Origin: Vibrio metschnikovii CIP 69.14 | GTDB lineage: Bacteria > Pseudomonadota > Gammaproteobacteria > Enterobacterales > Vibrionaceae | Direction of reading: 5' to 3' | Assembly (NCBI RefSeq): GCF_000176155.1 | Contig: NZ_ACZO01000006.1 | Location: 682,001-746,000, forward strand | Length of the DNA stretch: 64,000 nt | Part shown: one piece after another, positions 9,756 to 17,669 of the stretch | How positions within the stretch are numbered: position 1 is the first letter of the stretch | Layout of the letters: each line of letters opens with the position of its first letter | Program-made: the position numbers and the translations under genes | The notes under the pieces: generated by a model | Seen by the model: the letters and a program-made list of their open reading frames with translations, nothing else | Told to the model about the DNA's origin: nothing | The model's database searches: none

Positions 9756-10016
9756 TGCGCTACTCAAAAAGATTAATAAAAATGGGCAGGCATTGTCGTG
9801 CAACTTGGGGTGAAAAGCAAATCAGAGTATCCCTTTGCTTTATCAACGCTACGGCATTAACTACGCTCATCCTCAGTACTCATATCGTTATATTGATCTT
9901 CATGAGATAACGATGCTTCATTTCCCGCTATAGCGTTACCAAATGGTTATCTACCTACAACGGTAAGTCGCTGAGAGATATACTCTACTGGAGATGACTT
10001 TGACGTGGAGGAAAGT

Positions 10017-10295
10017 ATGAATAACGTAATAAGCGATAAGTTTATCGTGTCGGGAAGAGTACAAGGGGTTGGCTTTCGTTACCATACCGCCTTGCAGGCA
10101 TCGAAGCTTAGTGTGCTCGGTTATGCGAAAAACCTTCCTAGTGGTGAGGTTGAGGTGCTGGCGGTTGGTCAATCAGAACACGTTGAGCAGCTCTTTATAT
10201 GGCTACAACAAGGGCCGAAAACGGCACGAGTGGAACAAGTGATGCGCAGTCAAGTCACTATCGATTCAGTACCATCGGATTTCCAAATTTTATAG
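10017..10295 (+). CDS. acyP: Acylphosphatase
   Basis: A 92-residue enzyme with the family signature GRVQGVGFRY and KNLPSGEVEV. The catalytic pair falls at the classic positions Arg21 and Asn39 when counted from the ATG at 10017. That start is supported by GGAGG 5 bases upstream; the in-frame GTG at 10005 lies inside this ribosome site. It hydrolyses carboxyl-phosphate bonds such as acetyl or carbamoyl phosphate. It converges on tusE across a short hairpin. Confidence 0.95.
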   Translation: MNNVISDKFIVSGRVQGVGFRYHTALQASKLSVLGYAKNLPSGEVEVLAVGQSEHVEQLFIWLQQGPKTARVEQVMRSQVTIDSVPSDFQIL

Positions 10296-10305
10296 CGAGT
10301 TCAAA

Positions 10306-10330
10306 GAGGGCTGATTCACTGTCAGCCCTC
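10306..10330. terminator. Hairpin between convergent acyP and tusE
   Basis: A perfect 9-bp stem GAGGGCTGA / TCAGCCCTC with a 7-base loop lies 11 bases past the acyP stop. There is no long T run, so termination strength is uncertain. Confidence 0.5.
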
Positions 10331-10346
10331 GGCTGTTTAGTCGGGC

Positions 10347-10676
10347 TTATAAGCACTTCGCGGGTTTGGGTAAGCCTGCGAGCTTTGTTGCTTGTTTAGC
10401 GGGACCTTTAGGAAACAGCTTAAACAGGTATTTACTATTGCCTTTTTCCGGCCCGTGGGCTTTTTCCATTGCCTTGACTAGCATGCGAATCGCGGGAGAG
10501 GTTTGGTATTCTTCATAAAATTGACGAACAAAATGGATCACTTCTAAGTGCGCATCACTCAACAGGATCCCCTCTTCATTAGCTAGAATCTCTATCATTC
10601 CTTCTTCCCAAAGGGTGTGATCAAGTAAATACCCTTGTGCATCGGTTGCAATGCTTTTACCGTTATAGTCGAACAT
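10347..10676 (-). CDS. tusE: Sulfur-relay protein TusE (DsrC family)
   Basis: A 109-residue protein when started at the ATG at 10676, which has GAGA upstream; a longer frame to 10760 runs through the neighbouring terminator and is rejected. The DsrC fold is recognisable ([16 protein letters not shown], then the C-terminal KPAKCL). The conserved penultimate Cys that accepts persulfide from TusBCD is present, and the second DsrC cysteine is absent, as usual for TusE. It passes sulfur to MnmA for 2-thiouridine in tRNA wobble positions. Confidence 0.92.
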   Translation of the reverse strand: MFDYNGKSIATDAQGYLLDHTLWEEGMIEILANEEGILLSDAHLEVIHFVRQFYEEYQTSPAIRMLVKAMEKAHGPEKGNSKYLFKLFPKGPAKQATKLAGLPKPAKCL

Positions 10677-10743
10677 CAGTTTCTCGCCCCAATTGAAAAG
10701 TGCGCATAGGGTAATGGAGGCTTGGTTTTTGCTCAAGAGAAAA

Positions 10744-10775
10744 CAAAGGCCCGAAAGCAAGCTTTCGGGCCTTTG
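10744..10775 (-). terminator. Terminator downstream of yccA
   Basis: The stem CAAAGGCCCGAAAGC / GCTTTCGGGCCTTTG is followed on the minus strand by a T-rich tail. It separates yccA from tusE, so the two are not a simple operon. Confidence 0.75.
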
Positions 10776-10802
10776 GGTGATGTTATTTCAGTTGTGTTGC
10801 GA

Positions 10803-11462
10803 TTAGTCGCGCATGATGCCAAGAATCGTCAACAAGCTGATGAATAGGTTGTAGATTGAAACGTAAAGGCTGACGGTCGCAGAGATGTAGTTAGTCTCAC
10901 CACCACGAACAATTTGCTGAGTTGTTAACAAGATAACACCGGTTGAAAACAACACGAACATTCCGCTCATTGCTAGGTGCAGCATTGGCATTTGTAGGAA
11001 AATATTTGCCACAATACCGATAAGCAGCACAACGAAGCCAGCCATCAGTACGCCACCAAGGAAAGAAAGGTCACGCTTAGTCGTTAACGCATACGCTGAT
11101 GCACCCATAAAGGCTAAGGCCGTACCACCTAAAGCGGTGAGGATAACATCGCCCATGCCTGCACCGATGTACATATTGAGGATTGGACCAATCGTATAAC
11201 CTAAGAAGCCAGTAAATAAGAACGTAAACACAAGGCCAAGGCTGTTGTTACGGTTTTTCTCAGTTAAAAATAACAGACCATAAAAACCGACCAGCATAAG
11301 AATTAAGCCAGGGCGTGGTAGGTTCATTGCCATTGAAACGCCAGCGACAACCGCTGACCATAATAAGGTCATTGAGAGTAGCGCATAGGTGTTTCTTAGC
11401 ACTTTGTTGGTTTGTAGAGCACTGTCATAAGACGAGGTGCGTGAATACATTGGACTGTTCAT
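10803..11462 (-). CDS. yccA: Bax inhibitor-1 family membrane protein YccA-like
   Basis: A 219-residue protein with seven predicted membrane helices and the BI-1 pattern, including GALLF-type glycine-rich helices and a short charged C-terminus (GIMRD). E. coli YccA is a substrate and modulator of the FtsH protease. The ATG at 11462 is chosen because GAGGA lies 7 bases upstream; an ATG 12 bases earlier overlaps this site. Its position beside tusE, acyP and rlmI follows the E. coli order. Confidence 0.88.
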   Translation of the reverse strand: MNSPMYSRTSSYDSALQTNKVLRNTYALLSMTLLWSAVVAGVSMAMNLPRPGLILMLVGFYGLLFLTEKNRNNSLGLVFTFLFTGFLGYTIGPILNMYIGAGMGDVILTALGGTALAFMGASAYALTTKRDLSFLGGVLMAGFVVLLIGIVANIFLQMPMLHLAMSGMFVLFSTGVILLTTQQIVRGGETNYISATVSLYVSIYNLFISLLTILGIMRD

Positions 11463-11703
11463 ACTCTTCCTCATAGAAGGTGTAGTTAACTATGTAGACA
11501 GTAATGGGGTGAAAAGTTCACTATTTCAATCCCATATCTGTATTTTTGTTTACGAGAATAATAATCAAAAAGCGCGAATTAAGTGTGAACAAGTTGTAAC
11601 ATGATATTACTTGTGTTCGCTATTCATACTAGAACGGGGCGATCGCGCTTGTGAATAGGTAACGCTTATTCTACGTTAAAATAGACGTAATAATAAGAAA
11701 CTT

Positions 11704-12726
11704 TTAGCGTATTGGTGTGGCGTACATAATTCCTCCGGCGTTCCAAAGGGCATTCAGTCCACGTGGAATGGCTAGAGGAGAGTCTTCGCCGACATTACGT
11801 TGAAAGCTTTCACTGTAGTTGCCCACTTGTTTGATGATTTGATAAGCCCAATCGTTATTAATGCCCAGTGGACGCCCAATTTCTCCTTCAACACCAAGGA
11901 GTCGTCTGATTTCAGGGTTGGTTGATTTGCGCTGTTGGTCGACGTTGGCTGAGGTAATGCCGAGTTCTTCGGCGTTAATCATCGCGGCGAGCGTCCAGCG
12001 AGTGATATTTAACCAGCGATCATCGCCTTCGCGAATCACGGGGCCAAGCGGCTCTTTGGAAATGATTTCTGGTAGAATAATGGCTGAGTCTGGTTTCGCT
12101 AAGTTCAGTCGCAAGGCATATAATCCAGACTTATCGGCGGTGACCGCAACACAGCGCTCTGCATTGAAGGCGCGAGCAATTTGTATTGCAGTATCAAACA
12201 CCACGGGTTGGTAACTCATGCCGTGATGACGAAAATAATCATCCAAATTCAATTTGGTGGTGGTTTCTGATTGAACGCAAATAGGGCGATTATTAAGCTG
12301 GCTTACTTGGGTTATGGCTGATTTTTTAGTAACCATAAATCCTTGGCCGTCATAAAAATTAACGCCGACAAAGTTTAAGCCCATTGTGGTATCTCGCTCA
12401 AATGTCCATGTAGTATTGCGAGAAAGCACATCGACCTGTCCCGATTGCAAAGCATTAAAGCGCTCGCGAGCCGTTAACGGCACGTACTCTACTTTATTTT
12501 TATCGCCTAATACTGCGGCGGCGAGGGCGCGACAATAGTCCACATCCAAACCTTGCCATTGACCTTTGGCATCGGCATCAGAAAAACCTGCTAAACCAGT
12601 GCTGATGCCACAGGTTAGCTTTCCTTGGGTTAACACACGGTCTAAGGTCGTTGGCGATGCAAAAGCGAGATGAGTGGTTAACGATAATGAAACCGCACAA
12701 ACAAGAGTAGCCAATCGATTCGCCAT
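11704..12726 (-). CDS. General L-amino-acid ABC transporter substrate-binding protein (AapJ/BztA-like), orphan
   Basis: A 340-residue periplasmic protein with a signal peptide (residues 1-23, ending AFA). It has the type-2 periplasmic binding fold with the AapJ-like features LTCGISTGLAGFS, LDVDYCRALAAAV and DVLSRNTTWTFERD. Its closest kind binds a broad range of L-amino acids (aspartate, glutamate and others). The ATG at 12726 has AGGA 8 bases upstream. No permease or ATPase gene is adjacent: the next gene downstream is yccA, and upstream lies the divergent siroheme gene. It is either a partner for a transporter elsewhere or serves another receptor. Confidence 0.85.
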   Translation of the reverse strand: MANRLATLVCAVSLSLTTHLAFASPTTLDRVLTQGKLTCGISTGLAGFSDADAKGQWQGLDVDYCRALAAAVLGDKNKVEYVPLTARERFNALQSGQVDVLSRNTTWTFERDTTMGLNFVGVNFYDGQGFMVTKKSAITQVSQLNNRPICVQSETTTKLNLDDYFRHHGMSYQPVVFDTAIQIARAFNAERCVAVTADKSGLYALRLNLAKPDSAIILPEIISKEPLGPVIREGDDRWLNITRWTLAAMINAEELGITSANVDQQRKSTNPEIRRLLGVEGEIGRPLGINNDWAYQIIKQVGNYSESFQRNVGEDSPLAIPRGLNALWNAGGIMYATPIR

Positions 12727-12904
12727 GGGAATATCCTTCTTTGAGCAGAAGCGCTCGGTCAATTTGTTAGTTATTATAAGCGTAGATAAGATAAGTCACT
12801 TCTACCAAGTCAAATTAATGTTAGATTGCTTCAACAACCTATCTACTGTTAGTGTTGTTTTTTTGTTAGCATGAATCGATTGAATTAAAAGGTAAAAGAC
12901 TAAC

Positions 12905-13843
12905 ATGCGCTATTTTCCAGTATTTCTTGATTTGTCCAATAAAGCCGTTTTAGTGGTGGGTGGTGGCGAGGTAGCGTGTCGAAAAATTGAGGCGCTGATG
13001 CGTGCTGGTGCCCATATTACGGTAGTGTCCCCCCATATTACCCCTCAATTGCAGGCGTGGGTTGAGCAAGACCGCTGCCAATGGATTCAAAATTTCTATT
13101 CCTCAAAATTTATTAGCGCCGATTATGTGCAAGTTTGGGCGACCACAGATAATCCCGATCTGAATCATCAAGTGTTTCGTGATGCCAAGTCAGTCGGAGT
13201 CTTGGTTAATGTGGTCGATGATCAGCCTTATTGCGATTTTATTACTCCGTCGATGATTGAACGCGGCCGAATTCAATTGGCGATCTCTAGTGGTGGAGCT
13301 TCCCCAGTCTTGATCCGCAATATTCGTGAAACCCTCGAAAGTGTTTTACCGCAAAACCTCGCGTTATTGGCTGATTTTGGAGCTTCGAAACGTAATTCGA
13401 TTAAAGATCATCTCACGACCGTCGATCAACGCCGTAAGTTTTGGGAACTATTTTTTGCGCAAACTGCGGTTAAAAATGCCACTAGCCGTGAAGCATTAGA
13501 AAAGCAGTATTGTGCGGCACTAGAGCAGCCGATGGATGAGCGAGGAGAAGTAACGTGGATTGAGTGTGGTAGGGATGTTGAGCTGCTTTCACTAAAAGCG
13601 TTACGTTATATGCAACAAGCGGAGTTGGTGTTGTTTTGTGACTCTTGTGACCATGAGTTTGTTAACTTGTGTCGTCGTGATGCTGAGCGCGAACCGTTTA
13701 GTCATCCTGGTCAATTAAGCGAACGTTTAGCCAGTGCAAAACAGGCTCAGCAGCGTGTAGTGATATTAATCCCTTCGGCACGTCAAGAATATGTGCTTTT
13801 GCAAGGGCAAGAGAAAGTGCTTAAACAAGGTAGCGAAGGGTAG
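12905..13843 (+). CDS. cysG: CysG N-terminal enzyme (precorrin-2 dehydrogenase/ferrochelatase) with degenerate methylase tail
   Basis: Residues 1 to about 205 form the Met8/CysG-N unit: an NAD-binding Rossmann fold (VVGGGEVACRKIEAL), NVVDDQPYCDFITPS with the catalytic Asp region, and the ISSGGASPVL dimerisation segment. It converts precorrin-2 to sirohydrochlorin and inserts iron to give siroheme for sulfite and nitrite reductases. Residues of about 215-312 resemble the first third of the uroporphyrinogen-III methylase domain (ECGRDVELLSLKALRYMQQA) but have lost the GAGPGD SAM loop and the remaining two-thirds. Methylation must be done by a separate CobA/SUMT. Total length 312 against about 457 for full CysG. 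Confidence 0.85.
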   Translation: MRYFPVFLDLSNKAVLVVGGGEVACRKIEALMRAGAHITVVSPHITPQLQAWVEQDRCQWIQNFYSSKFISADYVQVWATTDNPDLNHQVFRDAKSVGVLVNVVDDQPYCDFITPSMIERGRIQLAISSGGASPVLIRNIRETLESVLPQNLALLADFGASKRNSIKDHLTTVDQRRKFWELFFAQTAVKNATSREALEKQYCAALEQPMDERGEVTWIECGRDVELLSLKALRYMQQAELVLFCDSCDHEFVNLCRRDAEREPFSHPGQLSERLASAKQAQQRVVILIPSARQEYVLLQGQEKVLKQGSEG

Positions 13844-13885
13844 TGTTCCCTTGATACCTAAAACACCACTCTAGTTTGAGAGTAT

Positions 13886-13921
13886 AAACCCCCCCCGAAT
13901 CATTTAATAAGGGGGGTTTTT
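13886..13921. terminator. Bidirectional terminator between cysG and the Cof phosphatase
   Basis: An AAACCCCCC / GGGGGGTTT stem with a 14-17 base AT-rich loop is flanked by T and A runs on both strands, at a convergent junction. It contains an eight-C homopolymer. Confidence 0.8.
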
Positions 13922-13933
13922 AAATGGTGTTTC

Positions 13934-14740
13934 TTAACGTAAAGCAAACTGCTCAATCGCAACAGCAACACCGTCTTGATCATTGCTCAAGGTAATATGG
14001 TCAGCGATGCGTTTGGTCTCTTCCATGGCATTGTCCATCGCAATACCGAGTCCTGCATATTGCAACATATGGTGATCGTTTTCAGCATCCCCCATGCACA
14101 TCACTTCAGAGGCCTGAATGCCTAAGTGTTCAGCAATCGCTTGTACGCCAATGCCTTTATTGCTTTTAGGATTAAGGAATTCAACAAAAAATGCCGCACT
14201 TTGTACAATCGTGAAATCTCGATAGAACTCAGCCGGAATTTTCGCGATGGTTGCGGTTAACACTGCTGGCTCTGCGACAATCATTGCTTTGATGATCGGA
14301 TGATCATCTTCCAACTGGTCAAAGTCCATCTCAGTGATGGAAATGCCATTTATAGTCGCTTCGACTTCAGTATATTGGCTGACTTTAGGGGTGATCAAAC
14401 CATGAATTTGACTAAATGCATGGGTATTAACGCCCAGCTCTTTGGCTAATTGTGCTACCCGTTTAGCCGAGCGACCATCAATAATTTGTTGATAGATAAC
14501 TTCCCCCGTACCAACGTTTTGCACCATCGAACCGTTGTAGTGCAATACATAGTCTTGATCTGAGGTGAGGTGTAAAAGTTCGAGTTTATCTTGCATCCCC
14601 GCGAGTGGACGACCAGAAGCAAGCACGACTTTAATTCCTTGCTCGCGAGCTTTGGCTATCGCTTGTTGAGTGCGTAGAGAAATCTGCTTTTGGCTATTGA
14701 GTAAGGTGCCATCCATATCGAGCGCGATCAATTTATACAT
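13934..14740 (-). CDS. HAD-superfamily Cof-type sugar phosphatase (YidA-like)
   Basis: A 268-residue cytosolic phosphatase with the four HAD motifs: DMDGTLL at residues 8-14 (nucleophile Asp8 and acid Asp10), an LASGRPLAG motif-II region, Lys in the NPKSNKG segment, and GDAENDHHML with the metal-binding acids. A C2B-type cap lies in between. It is closest in look to YidA, which removes phosphate from several sugar phosphates. Single gene, convergent with cysG. Confidence 0.88.
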   Translation of the reverse strand: MYKLIALDMDGTLLNSQKQISLRTQQAIAKAREQGIKVVLASGRPLAGMQDKLELLHLTSDQDYVLHYNGSMVQNVGTGEVIYQQIIDGRSAKRVAQLAKELGVNTHAFSQIHGLITPKVSQYTEVEATINGISITEMDFDQLEDDHPIIKAMIVAEPAVLTATIAKIPAEFYRDFTIVQSAAFFVEFLNPKSNKGIGVQAIAEHLGIQASEVMCMGDAENDHHMLQYAGLGIAMDNAMEETKRIADHITLSNDQDGVAVAIEQFALR

Positions 14741-15059
14741 GTGTTACCTAAAATGACTAAAAAGAGAGTTACCGCTGGATTTATCGTTTTTAGCCCATTT
14801 GCCGTGGTGCAACGGATAAATCGCTTGGCTTGAAAGTATGACAAGATACGTGTTTTTTATGAAAATCTAAAGTCAGTTTATAAAAAGCGTGGGATTGAGG
14901 TAGATGAATCAACCTCGTCAATAACGCTAACGGTTCAAGTAAGAAGGGAGCGGAGCCCTTAACGAGAAATTATTGATGATCGGCGGGTTTAAATTGACCT
15001 CAAGTTGAGCATCTATTAAGGTCTGCGGCCTAACGTTTTATCAGCGCAAATATAGGCCA
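14741..15059. other. 319-base non-coding gap upstream of queE
   Basis: No convincing gene was found. It must carry the divergent promoters for the Cof phosphatase and queE. Two short inverted repeats are visible: GAGGT / ACCTC around 14897-14915 and AAGGG / CCCTT at 14944-14960. I looked for a preQ1-I riboswitch pattern ahead of queE and did not see the A-rich aptamer tail. Confidence 0.5.
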
Positions 15060-15734
15060 ATGACTTTGTACAAAGTGAATGAAATATTTGAAACCATCCA
15101 AGGGGAAGGCGTCTTCACTGGTGTCCCAGCGGTATTCGTACGTCTTCAACAATGTCCGGTTGGTTGTGCTTGGTGTGATACTAAGCAAACTTGGGATGCT
15201 GAGCCACAAGATCAGCGTAGCTTCGAGCAAATTATTGTCAAACAAGGCGATAGTCCAACATGGTGTCAAGGCTCTGCGGAGCAGATCGTCGCTCAGTATC
15301 AGCAGCAAGGCTACACCGCCAAACATATTGTGATCACGGGTGGCGAGCCTTGTCTTTATGATCTTGTCCCTTTGACGGAAGCGTTTGAAGCGATTGGCTG
15401 TCAATGTCAAATTGAAACCAGTGGTACGTTTGAGATTAAAGCCAGTGCGAAGACTTGGGTGACCGTGTCACCGAAAATCGCGATGAAAGGTAAGTTACCG
15501 ATTGTGCCGTCAGCACTACAACGGGCCAATGAAATCAAGCATCCAGTGGGTACAGAAAAAGACATCGCACAGTTAGAGGCCTTATTAGCACAAGTAGCGA
15601 TAAGCCCTGATACCATTATTGCTTTGCAGCCGATCAGTCAAAAACCACGGGCAACCCAGTTATGTATAGAGACTTGTATTACCCGTAACTGGCGTTTATC
15701 GATTCAAACCCATAAATACTTAAATATTGCTTAA
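15060..15734 (+). CDS. queE: 7-carboxy-7-deazaguanine synthase QueE
   Basis: A 224-residue radical-SAM enzyme. The iron-sulfur cluster cysteines fit CxxxCxxC exactly (Cys32, Cys36, Cys39) and the [13 protein letters not shown]-terminus is diagnostic for QueE. TGGEP is the SAM-amino-group motif. It converts 6-carboxytetrahydropterin to 7-carboxy-7-deazaguanine in queuosine synthesis. The next gene, queC, starts 11 bases later and performs the next step, so this is a two-gene operon. In E. coli QueE also affects cell division; nothing here tests that. Confidence 0.95.
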   Translation: MTLYKVNEIFETIQGEGVFTGVPAVFVRLQQCPVGCAWCDTKQTWDAEPQDQRSFEQIIVKQGDSPTWCQGSAEQIVAQYQQQGYTAKHIVITGGEPCLYDLVPLTEAFEAIGCQCQIETSGTFEIKASAKTWVTVSPKIAMKGKLPIVPSALQRANEIKHPVGTEKDIAQLEALLAQVAISPDTIIALQPISQKPRATQLCIETCITRNWRLSIQTHKYLNIA

Positions 15735-15745
15735 AGGAATCCAAC

Positions 15746-16444
15746 ATGAATAAAGCGGTCGTGGTATTCAGTGGTGGGCAAGATTCAACTACCTGTTTAG
15801 TGCAAGCCTTGCAAGAGTTTGATGAAGTTCATGCGATTACGTTTGATTATGGGCAGCGACATAAACTTGAAATTGAAGTTGCTCAGCAATTAGCACTCAA
15901 ATTAGGTGTCAAAGCACACAAAGTGATGGATGTCAGCTTGCTTAATGAATTGGCGATCAGCTCACTGACTCGTGATGATATTCCGGTCTCTCATGAATTG
16001 CAGGCAAACGGTTTACCGAATTCCTTTGTCCCGGGACGAAATATTTTGTTTCTGACTTTAGCGGGTATTTACGCTTACCAAATTGGTGCTGATACGATCA
16101 TTACTGGGGTGTGTGAGACCGATTTTTCAGGGTATCCGGATTGTCGAAATGATTTTGTCAAAGCGATGAACCACGCTTTGGTGCAAGGTATGGATCGCCA
16201 ATTAACCATTCGTACTCCGTTAATGTGGTTGAATAAAGCAGAAACATGGGCGTTAGCGGATCAGTATCAAGCTTTGGATTTAGTGCGTAACGAAACGCTG
16301 ACCTGTTACAACGGCATGATTGGGGATGGCTGTGGGACTTGTCCGGCTTGTGAGCTTCGTAAAGCCGGTTTGAATCAATATTTACAGCACCCTCAATCGG
16401 TTAGCCAATTTTTGTTCAGTAAGCACACCATCGATAAAGGGTGA
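15746..16444 (+). CDS. queC: 7-cyano-7-deazaguanine synthase QueC
   Basis: A 232-residue ATP-dependent amidase/nitrile-forming enzyme. The PP-loop SGGQDSTT (residues 9-16) binds ATP, and the four-cysteine zinc site is intact (Cys187, Cys196, Cys199, Cys202). It converts 7-carboxy-7-deazaguanine to preQ0. AAGGA lies 7 bases before the ATG. It is co-transcribed with queE. Confidence 0.96.
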   Translation: MNKAVVVFSGGQDSTTCLVQALQEFDEVHAITFDYGQRHKLEIEVAQQLALKLGVKAHKVMDVSLLNELAISSLTRDDIPVSHELQANGLPNSFVPGRNILFLTLAGIYAYQIGADTIITGVCETDFSGYPDCRNDFVKAMNHALVQGMDRQLTIRTPLMWLNKAETWALADQYQALDLVRNETLTCYNGMIGDGCGTCPACELRKAGLNQYLQHPQSVSQFLFSKHTIDKG

Positions 16445-16505
16445 TCAAGATAGTGTTTTAAGCGTAAAAGAGCGTAAATACTGTGTATAATGACAGTGTT
16501 TACGC

Positions 16506-16547
16506 TTGACAAGCCTAGAGGCTGAGCTATGCTGGTTATATAACCAG
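16506..16547 (+). promoter_or_regulatory. Sigma-70 promoter with palindromic operator
   Basis: A perfect -35 TTGACA (16506-16511), a 16-base spacer and TATGCT as -10 (16528-16533) precede the 74-residue gene. A perfect 16-bp palindrome CTGGTTATATAACCAG covers 16532-16547, overlapping the end of the -10 and the expected start site, the usual place for a repressor. Another TATAAT hexamer sits upstream near 16486. Confidence 0.55.
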
Positions 16548-16563
16548 TGGTAAGGAGGTCTCT

Positions 16564-16788
16564 ATGTTGTGGGAAACATTAGAACGCGTTAACCGCCTAC
16601 GCCAACAGGCGATATCAAACCCTGAGTTCATTCAATCAGCCAAAGAGCACGAGCAAACGTTAAAACACGTTGAGCAAGAGTTCGAACCTAAACGGCGTCG
16701 AAAAGCCAGAGCCAACAAAGTCAAAGCGCTGGCGGATATTTATCAACAAACCGAATTTAGTCATAACCCTTCCGGTGTACAACACTAA
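16564..16788 (+). CDS. Small conserved-looking basic protein, unknown function
   Basis: A 74-residue protein, helical and highly charged, with the basic run EPKRRRKARANKVKAL near residues 42-57. The ribosome site AAGGAGG ends 6 bases before the ATG, among the strongest in the window, and a clear promoter and terminator frame it as a single-gene unit. There is no signal peptide or membrane segment. The basic patch could bind nucleic acid, but that is inference from charge alone. I do not recognise a family. Confidence 0.7.
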   Translation: MLWETLERVNRLRQQAISNPEFIQSAKEHEQTLKHVEQEFEPKRRRKARANKVKALADIYQQTEFSHNPSGVQH

Positions 16789-16797
16789 CCATTTATT

Positions 16798-16823
16798 CCA
16801 CTCAGCCAGTTAGGGCTGGGTGG
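16798..16823 (+). terminator. Terminator of the 74-residue gene
   Basis: The stem CCACTCAGCC / GGCTGGGTGG (one G-T pair) has a 6-base loop and a T-rich tail starting 10 bases past the stop codon. Confidence 0.7.
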
Positions 16824-16861
16824 TTTACTGACTCTTTATTGATCATGCTACCTTTTTGTCG

Positions 16862-16891
16862 CCTAACGGCTTAGTTCCTAACGGCTTAGTT
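16862..16891. repeat. 15-bp tandem duplication at the 3' end of the unknown gene
   Basis: CCTAACGGCTTAGTT occurs twice in direct tandem (16862-16876 and 16877-16891). The second copy supplies part of the stop codon of the minus-strand gene and so may have altered its C-terminus. Confidence 0.85.
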
Positions 16892-17441
16892 ACAGAGAGG
16901 CTTTAACAAAATAGGGATTGGTCTGTTTGTTTTCAGAGCCGAATTCTGAACGCACTATGCGGTTCCATAATACCGAGTTAAATTGTCCTTTGGGGATCGA
17001 TGGATAGAGCGTTTCCAGCTCTTCTTGCGCAAACCGCATAAACTGCTTTTTTTGTTGCTGATTGTATTTGCTCAATACCATGTTGTATTGCTTAATCCAT
17101 TCGGCTTTAAACGCACGTAAAGCTGGCTCAGCCTGTTCAAGAGGTAAACGAGACAGATAAATTCGCTTATAAGTCACCTTTCGGTCGATCATGGTGAGCA
17201 TTGTCGTTTGGATGTATTTGCCGTGATGGGTGATAGAAATATCCTCGGTAGAGAATGGGGTTAAGCACCAACCACGAGGCAAAAAATTAGCTTGATGATA
17301 CTGTTGGTTACGTAGCGTTAGCGCTTGGTGTAAAACAATATCGGAGGTTCCACGAAAGGTCGATTGCCATTGACCTATACGAACTTGTATTGAGCCTGGT
17401 AGGCGAAACACATTCATAAATTTATCGGCGTTCATAGACAT
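16890..17441 (-). CDS. Hypothetical protein, unknown function
   Basis: About 183 residues from the ATG at 17441; a TTG at 17450 and a further ATG at 17435 are also possible, and none has a clear ribosome site. The protein looks soluble, without a signal peptide. It contains a mixed N-terminal half and a helical, Gln- and Lys-rich C-terminal half (KYNQQQKKQFMRFAQEELETL). I do not recognise the family. The stop codon lies inside the second copy of a 15-bp tandem repeat. It lies downstream of mdlAB on the same strand, separated by a hairpin. Confidence 0.65.
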   Translation of the reverse strand: MSMNADKFMNVFRLPGSIQVRIGQWQSTFRGTSDIVLHQALTLRNQQYHQANFLPRGWCLTPFSTEDISITHHGKYIQTTMLTMIDRKVTYKRIYLSRLPLEQAEPALRAFKAEWIKQYNMVLSKYNQQQKKQFMRFAQEELETLYPSIPKGQFNSVLWNRIVRSEFGSENKQTNPYFVKASL

Positions 17442-17634
17442 ATCATACAACTGCTTTACTTAAGGTGATCTATCCTGCTAATGGGGCTTAGAGCTGAACG
17501 GTGAGTCATCATGACAGCCGCGCATCATACCGTAGTCATGGATGAGATAGCGAGTATTTTATCATTAATGAGAGGGATCCTCGTAGGCATGAGATACGAA
17601 GGGATTTTTTATCATTACTTGAGAGAGGTGCGAT

Positions 17635-17665
17635 ATACCGCTTCGTTCTGTTTACGAAGCGGTAT
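17635..17665. terminator. Strong hairpin after mdlB
   Basis: A perfect 12-bp stem ATACCGCTTCGT / ACGAAGCGGTAT with a 7-base loop lies 5 bases past the mdlB stop. There is no T run after it, so it may stabilise the 3' end rather than terminate on its own. Confidence 0.5.
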
Positions 17666-17669
17666 AGGA

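Noticed and set aside
10677-10760. N-terminal extension of TusE
   Set aside because: It would run through the yccA terminator hairpin and is not part of the DsrC fold.
14741-15059. preQ1 riboswitch ahead of queE
   Set aside because: The expected pseudoknot pattern and A-rich tail were not found; the two short hairpins present do not fit.
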